This document shows positions 59,724-64,000 of a DNA stretch of 64,000 bases, one piece after another. Source of the DNA: Knoellia sp031844405 (GTDB lineage: Bacteria > Actinomycetota > Actinomycetes > Actinomycetales > Dermatophilaceae); contig JAUZVC010000002.1 in assembly GCA_031844405.1 (NCBI GenBank), forward strand, positions 1 to 64,000, given 5' to 3'. Made by a program: the position numbers and the translations under genes. Numbering within the stretch: the stretch's first letter is position 1; each line of letters starts with the position of its first letter. The notes beneath the pieces are model-generated. The model was not told where the DNA came from. It made no database searches and worked only from the letters and a program-made list of their open reading frames with translations.

Positions 59724-61268
59724 GTGCGCATCGGTGTGCCGTTGGAGTCGTTGGCGGGTGAGACGAGGGTCGCGGCGACTCCCAGGACGGTCGAGCAGCT
59801 CCTCGACCTCGGGTATGCCGTGTTCGTCCAGTCCGGCGCGGGTCACCTCTCGTCGTTCGAGGACTCCGCCTACGTCGACGCCGGGGCGGACATCGTCGGC
59901 GAGGACGTGTGGAACACCGACGTCATCCTCAAGATCAACGCACCCACCGAGTCCGAGGTCGCGCGGCTGCGCGCCGGACAGACGCTCGTCAGCCTGCTCT
60001 CGCCCGCGCTGCGTCCCGAGCTCGTCGACGCGCTCGCCGAGCGGGGCGTGACGGCGCTCGCGATGGACGCGGTGCCCCGCATCTCCCGGGCCCAGTCGCT
60101 CGACGTCCTGTCGTCGATGGCGAACATCGGCGGCTACCGCGCGGTCATCGAGGCGGCGTACGAGTTCGGCTCGGTCTTCACCGGGCAGGTGACGGCGGCC
60201 GGCAAGGTGCCGCCAGCCAAGGTGCTCGTCGTCGGGGCCGGTGTCGCCGGCCTGTCCGCCATCGGCACCGCCGGGTCGCTGGGCGCGGTCGTGCGCGCCT
60301 TCGACGCCCGCAGCGAGGTCGCCGAGCAAGTCGAGTCGATGGGCGCCGAGTTCCTGCGGATCGACGTCGAGGACACGGGGCCCTCGGCCGACGGCTACGC
60401 CACCGAGACGGGCGAGGACTTCAACCGGAAGGCGGCCGAGCTCTACGCCGCGCAGGCCGCGGACGTCGACATCGTCATCACGACCGCGCTCATCCCAGGC
60501 AGGCCCGCCCCGCGGCTGCTCGACGAGGGCATGGTCGCTTCGATGAAGCCCGGGTCGGTCATCGTCGACATGGCCGCTGCCAACGGCGGCAACGTCGCCG
60601 GGTCGGTCGCCGACCGCAAGGTCGTCACGCCCGGTGGGGTGACGATCCTCGGCTACACCGACCTGCCGGCCCGGCTGCCGACCCAGGCGTCGCAGCTCTT
60701 CGGCACCAACCTCGTCAACCTCCTCAAGCTCCTCACACCCGAGAAGGACGGCCACCTCGAGCTCGACCTCGAGGACCCCGTGCAGCGGGGGATGACGGTG
60801 GTCCGCGACGGTGACGTCCTGTGGCCCCCGCCTCCGGTGCAGGTCTCGGCGGCGCCGGGGTCGCCGACGCCGGATACGAGGACGGTGGCCGGGGCGACCC
60901 CGCCCAAGCCGCCGAAGAAGCGCGACCCTCGCCTCAAGTACCTCTGGATGGCCGTCGGCGCGCTGGTCTTCGCGCTCGTGGCGTCGGCGTCCCCGGCCAT
61001 CTTCCTCGGCCACTTCACGGTCTTCGCGCTCGCGGTCATCGTCGGCTTCTACGTCATCTCCAACGTGTCGCACGCCCTGCACACCCCGCTCATGGCCGAG
61101 ACCAACGCCATCAGCGGGATCATCGTCGTCGGGGGACTGCTGCAGATCGACTCCGACGACCTCGTCGTCAAGACCTTGGCGTTCCTCGCCATCCTCGTCG
61201 CCAGCATCAACATCTTCGGAGGATTCGCAGTGACCGGCCGCATGCTCGAGATGTTCCGGAAGGACTGA
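59724..61268 (+). CDS. pntA: Proton-translocating NAD(P) transhydrogenase, alpha subunit (fused PntAA-PntAB)
   Basis: A 514-residue protein. The NAD(H)-binding domain I (about 1-380) has RIGVPLESLAGETRVAATP, VVGAGVAGLSAIGTAGSLGAVV and GRPAPRLLDEGMVASMKPGSVIVD. After a Pro-rich linker come the membrane helices (about 415-510) of the AB part, including AETNAISGIIVVGGLLQI. Reaction: H+-coupled hydride transfer NADH + NADP to NAD + NADPH. GTG 59724 has AGGAGG 7 nt upstream. pntB starts 7 bp downstream. Confidence 0.95.
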   Translation: MRIGVPLESLAGETRVAATPRTVEQLLDLGYAVFVQSGAGHLSSFEDSAYVDAGADIVGEDVWNTDVILKINAPTESEVARLRAGQTLVSLLSPALRPELVDALAERGVTALAMDAVPRISRAQSLDVLSSMANIGGYRAVIEAAYEFGSVFTGQVTAAGKVPPAKVLVVGAGVAGLSAIGTAGSLGAVVRAFDARSEVAEQVESMGAEFLRIDVEDTGPSADGYATETGEDFNRKAAELYAAQAADVDIVITTALIPGRPAPRLLDEGMVASMKPGSVIVDMAAANGGNVAGSVADRKVVTPGGVTILGYTDLPARLPTQASQLFGTNLVNLLKLLTPEKDGHLELDLEDPVQRGMTVVRDGDVLWPPPPVQVSAAPGSPTPDTRTVAGATPPKPPKKRDPRLKYLWMAVGALVFALVASASPAIFLGHFTVFALAVIVGFYVISNVSHALHTPLMAETNAISGIIVVGGLLQIDSDDLVVKTLAFLAILVASINIFGGFAVTGRMLEMFRKD

Positions 61269-61275
61269 GGCGACG

Positions 61276-62655
61276 ATGACGTCCAACGTGGTCTCCGCGG
61301 CATACATCGTCTCTGCCGTCTTCTTCGTCCTCTCCCTCGCGGGGCTGAGCAAGCACGAGAGCGCCAAGGAGGGCAACGCCTACGGCGTGACCGGCATGGT
61401 CATCGCCCTCGGTGCGACCATCTGGCTCACGCTCTCGCGGTCCGAGCACGCCCTCGCCACACTGCTGCTCATCGCGTTGGCCATGGCGATCGGAGCAGCG
61501 ATCGGTCTGTGGCGGGCGCGCAAGGTCGAGATGACCCAGATGCCCGAGCTCGTCGCGATGCTGCACTCGTTCGTCGGTCTGGCCGCAGTGCTCGTCGGCT
61601 TCAACAGCCACCTCACCGTCGGCGAGGCATCCGACACCGTCCACTCGGTCGAGGTCTTCCTCGGGGTGTTCATCGGTGCCGTGACGCTCACCGGGTCGGT
61701 GGTGGCGTTCCTCAAGCTGTCTGCCCGGATCCCCTCGACGCCGCTCATGCTGCCGGCCCGGCACTGGCTCAACCTCGCCGCACTCGTCGTCTCGGCGCTG
61801 CTCCTGGTGTGGTTCGTCCAGTCGCACTCGGTGGTGCCGCTGCTGCTCATGACGGTCATCGCGCTGGCGTTCGGCTGGCACCTCGTCGCGTCGATCGGCG
61901 GCGGCGACATGCCCGTCGTCGTCTCGATGCTCAACTCCTACTCGGGCTGGGCGGCGGCCGCGGCCGGCTTCATGCTCGGCAACGACCTGCTCATCGTCAC
62001 GGGTGCGCTCGTCGGTGCCTCCGGTGCGATCCTGTCGTGGATCATGTGCCGCGCGATGAACCGCTCGTTCGTGTCGGTCATCGCCGGCGGGTTCGGTCAG
62101 GAGGTCGCAGTCGGCGACGACAAGGACTACGGCGAGCACCGCGAGATCACCGCCGAGGGTGCGGCAGACCTCCTCCGCGACGCGTCGTCGGTCATCATCA
62201 CGCCGGGCTACGGCATGGCCGTGGCGCAGGCGCAGTACCCCGTCGCCGAGCTCACGAAGCGGCTGCGTGACCGTGGGGTCGACGTGCGGTTCGGCATCCA
62301 TCCGGTCGCGGGCCGCCTGCCCGGGCACATGAACGTGCTGCTCGCCGAGGCCAAGGTGCCCTACGACATCGTGCTCGAGATGGACGAGGTCAACGACGAC
62401 TTCCCCTCGACCGACGTCGTCCTCGTCATCGGCGCCAACGACACGGTCAACCCCGCTGCGGCCGAGGACCCGACGTCGCCGATCGCCGGCATGCCGGTGC
62501 TCCAGGTGTGGAACGCACGCGACGTCATCGTCTTCAAGCGCTCGATGGCGACCGGCTACGCGGGCGTGCAGAACCCGCTGTTCTTCCGTGAGAACTCGCA
62601 GATGCTCTTCGGCGACGCCAAGCAGCGCGTCGACGACATCCTCACCGCCCTCTGA
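61276..62655 (+). CDS. pntB: Proton-translocating NAD(P) transhydrogenase, beta subunit
   Basis: A 459-residue protein. About eight transmembrane segments cover the first 260 residues, including MLHSFVGLAAVLVGF and VVVSMLNSYSGWAAAAAGFMLGN. The NADP-binding domain III follows, with ITPGYGMAVAQAQYPVAEL, GIHPVAGRLPGHMNVLLAEAKVPYDIV and FKRSMATGYAGVQNPLFF. It forms the complete enzyme with PntA. Start ATG 61276, seven bases after the pntA stop codon. An inverted hairpin repeat (62665-62736) follows the stop. Confidence 0.96.
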   Translation: MTSNVVSAAYIVSAVFFVLSLAGLSKHESAKEGNAYGVTGMVIALGATIWLTLSRSEHALATLLLIALAMAIGAAIGLWRARKVEMTQMPELVAMLHSFVGLAAVLVGFNSHLTVGEASDTVHSVEVFLGVFIGAVTLTGSVVAFLKLSARIPSTPLMLPARHWLNLAALVVSALLLVWFVQSHSVVPLLLMTVIALAFGWHLVASIGGGDMPVVVSMLNSYSGWAAAAAGFMLGNDLLIVTGALVGASGAILSWIMCRAMNRSFVSVIAGGFGQEVAVGDDKDYGEHREITAEGAADLLRDASSVIITPGYGMAVAQAQYPVAELTKRLRDRGVDVRFGIHPVAGRLPGHMNVLLAEAKVPYDIVLEMDEVNDDFPSTDVVLVIGANDTVNPAAAEDPTSPIAGMPVLQVWNARDVIVFKRSMATGYAGVQNPLFFRENSQMLFGDAKQRVDDILTAL

Positions 62656-62664
62656 CCACCCCAA

Positions 62665-62736
62665 CTTTTGCTCCCCATGAGGAAACGTTGAGGGTCCGGA
62701 GGGAAATGTTCCCTCCGGACCCTCAACGTTCCCTCC
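62665..62736. repeat. Hairpin repeat R1, inverted partner of R2
   Basis: This ~72-bp element opens with CTTTTGCTCCCCATG and contains a perfect 21-bp hairpin (62684-62704 with 62710-62730). Its near-copy R2 lies in the opposite orientation at 63797-63867. The pair encloses a single gene. Confidence 0.8.
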
Positions 62737-62775
62737 GCCTGGGCGTGATGCCCAGACAGCCACCCGCGTATGCCG

Positions 62776-63696
62776 TCACGCAGCGGCGATCGCCGAGCGC
62801 ACCTTCGCCGCCACGGCCCCGGGGCGCTCGAGGTCGGCCCACGTGAGGCGGACGACGACGTAGCCCAGCCGTCGCAGCTCGTCCTCACGGCGCTTCTCCG
62901 CCCAGAGCACCGATGGGTCGCCGGTGTCGTACTTGAGCCGTCCGTCGAACTCGACGATGACGTTGGTCCCGGGGATCAGGAAGTCGACGCGTCCGACGAG
63001 GTGGCCGGTGCGGTCGCGGATCTCCACTTGGGGCTCGACGACGAACCCAGCCATCATCAGGGCGATCGCGCACCTCGACTCACCCACCGACTCCCGTCGT
63101 CCGTCGGCGAACGCAAGGGCGGACACCGCGCGACTGCCGTGCCTCCAGCCACGGACGACGTCCACGGCCTCCTCCAGCTCGACAGGTGTCACGAGTCGCT
63201 CGTGGAGGGCGTGGTCGGCGCTGACGACACCCTGGACGATGCCGTGATCCATCGCATGAGCAACGAGCGCCGTCGGGAGAGACACGGCAGGGCCCACCGA
63301 GGTCGCGGCGACGGGCTGTCCGGTCCACTGACGCACCCGGAAGCACCCGACGCGGACCGAGCGGTCGATCGGTCGCAGGACGTGGACCGTCGTCAGGTCG
63401 ACACCCCAGACGCGCACCCCGCGAGCCAGCACGGCCGAGGTGCCGTTGAGCGTTGCGTCGTCCCACAGCAGCGTCGCGCCGAAGGCGCGTGCTCGGTGCC
63501 ACGTCACGGGTGAGCTGGGATCGACGAGGGCGCTCACGGCATACAGGCCTCTCGCCGGGTGGAGGAGCTCCTTGCTCCGGACGGAGTGCACGAGGGCCGC
63601 GGGCGACATGCCCGTTCGTCGCGCCTGCCGCGTCGTGAAGAGTCCCTGTTGTCCTGCTGCCAAGGCGACCAGTGCTGGGTCGAGGAATGACGTCAT
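62776..63696 (-). CDS. AbiEi-like antitoxin domain + DUF559-type (Vsr/PD-D/EXK-like) nuclease-fold protein
   Basis: 306 residues. The N-terminal winged-helix of the AbiEi type (ALAAGQQGLFTTRQARRTGM with LHPARGLYAV) is followed by a middle domain with TWHRARAFGATLLWDDA. The C-terminal domain has VGRVDFLIPGTNVIVEFDGRLKY, WAEKRREDELRRLGYVVVRLTWADLE, the D-x-E-like arrangement of DUF559/Vsr-type nucleases. Family knowledge: a common, multi-copy actinobacterial type whose function is untested. No cognate AbiEii toxin gene is adjacent. ATG 63696 is chosen; ATG 63738 would add 14 residues. Flanked by the R1 and R2 hairpins. Confidence 0.8.
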   Translation of the reverse strand: MTSFLDPALVALAAGQQGLFTTRQARRTGMSPAALVHSVRSKELLHPARGLYAVSALVDPSSPVTWHRARAFGATLLWDDATLNGTSAVLARGVRVWGVDLTTVHVLRPIDRSVRVGCFRVRQWTGQPVAATSVGPAVSLPTALVAHAMDHGIVQGVVSADHALHERLVTPVELEEAVDVVRGWRHGSRAVSALAFADGRRESVGESRCAIALMMAGFVVEPQVEIRDRTGHLVGRVDFLIPGTNVIVEFDGRLKYDTGDPSVLWAEKRREDELRRLGYVVVRLTWADLERPGAVAAKVRSAIAAA

Positions 63697-63796
63697 GCCG
63701 CGAGCGTGCGCTGGCGGCACCACCGCCACCAGGTGCATGCGTCGGACCTGTGGACAGGGCCGGGAGCGGGCGCCGCCTGTGGACGGCCGGCATACG

Positions 63797-63867
63797 GAGG
63801 AAAGGTCGAGGGTCCGGACGGGAATGTTCCGTCCGGACCCTCAACGTTCCCGCATGGGGAGCAAAAG
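63797..63867. repeat. Hairpin repeat R2, inverted copy of R1
   Basis: Read on the minus strand it begins CTTTTGCTCCCCATG and proceeds through AACGTTGAGGGTCCGGA, as R1 does. The internal stem is GAGGGTCCGGACGG with an interrupted partner. Stem bases differ from R1 on both sides of the hairpin at corresponding positions, so pairing is partly conserved. Confidence 0.8.
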
Positions 63868-63884
63868 CTGTGCGGGCTCCCGGG

Positions 63885-63998
63885 TCAGGTGCTCGTCATG
63901 CTCGGGACCTCGCCCTCGCGGGCATGCCCCGCGAGCCGCGACCGCCGGTAGCCGTAGACGAAGTAGATGAGGAACCCGAGCGCGAGCCAGATGAGGAA
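63885..63998 (-). CDS. Amino-acid permease, C-terminal fragment (runs off the window)
   Basis: Only the last 37 codons are present: a final membrane helix (FLIWLALGFLIYFVYGYRRSRLA) and a short hydrophilic tail ending EVPSMTST. A closing helix with FVYGYRRS is typical of APC-superfamily cationic amino-acid transporters. The rest of the gene lies beyond position 64000. Frame and stop codon (63885-63887) are clear; the family call rests on little sequence. Confidence 0.6.
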   Translation of the reverse strand, partial: FLIWLALGFLIYFVYGYRRSRLAGHAREGEVPSMTST

Positions 63999-64000
63999 CC

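Noticed and set aside
1..64000. Reading GTATGCC as an oriented segregation signal (KOPS- or Chi-like)
   Set aside because: Both orientations are about equally frequent and alternate along the window, so there is no strand polarity.

Overview
The window reads as a chromosomal segment of a very G+C-rich Gram-positive actinobacterium. The gene content (ANTAR/GAF regulator, leaderless promoters with TANNNT -10 boxes ending 6-7 nt before the start codon, paired acyl-CoA dehydrogenases, GTP-dependent PEP carboxykinase) would fit an Intrasporangiaceae-like organism; that family-level guess is inference. No phage, plasmid or CRISPR was seen. One tRNA-Arg (ACG) lies at 5707-5779. Nearly all long ORFs antisense to the genes listed here are G+C-driven shadows and were left out.

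Layout. 1-13 kb: secreted M36 peptidase, a repeat-bearing spacer, pckG, tRNA-Arg, ANTAR regulator, stress-type proteins, aldo-keto reductase, MBL/beta-CASP protein, universal stress protein, FUSC-like membrane protein and an APC permease. 13.6-24.7 kb: a tightly coupled minus-strand glycan operon: NodU-type carbamoyltransferase, GT2-GmhB fusion, GT9, GT4, GT4-GmhA fusion, HldE, SDR and GT9, convergent with a UDP-glucuronate-decarboxylase-like gene. Together these supply most of an NDP-heptose pathway plus transferases, which is unexpected in a cell type without LPS. 24.8-27.9 kb: aldehyde dehydrogenase, SDR and a stand-alone E2-type acyltransferase domain.

27.9-42.6 kb is the most interesting region. 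Beta-glucuronidase, a GPH-type transporter, glucuronate isomerase and fructuronate reductase are intermixed with gluconokinase, 6-phosphogluconate dehydrogenase, a LarA-family nickel-pincer racemase/epimerase homologue and the three cofactor-synthesis genes larB, larC and larE. Mannonate dehydratase and KDG kinase/aldolase are absent. The simplest reading is a glucuronide pathway in which a LarA homologue epimerises D-mannonate to D-gluconate, which then enters the pentose phosphate pathway through gluconokinase and Gnd. A LacI-family regulator and three copies of a shared operator-like sequence (upstream of lacI/uidA, larA/uxaC and the transporter) tie the units together.

42.6-64 kb: amidinotransferase-fold protein, two divergent genes driven by one perfect palindrome, an acyl-CoA dehydrogenase pair, subtilisin-like protease, a fluoride-channel pair with a MOSC protein, aminotransferase, universal stress protein, acyl-CoA synthetase, a large acidic membrane protein, PntA/PntB transhydrogenase, an AbiEi/nuclease-like gene flanked by inverted hairpins, and the C-terminus of an amino-acid permease.

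Across the whole window the 7-mer GTATGCC (or its complement GGCATAC), often extended to GTATGCCGTC, occurs at least 50 times on both strands, in genes and in terminator hairpins. It imposes otherwise rare TAT or GCA codons and behaves like a DNA-level signal such as an uptake-type sequence.
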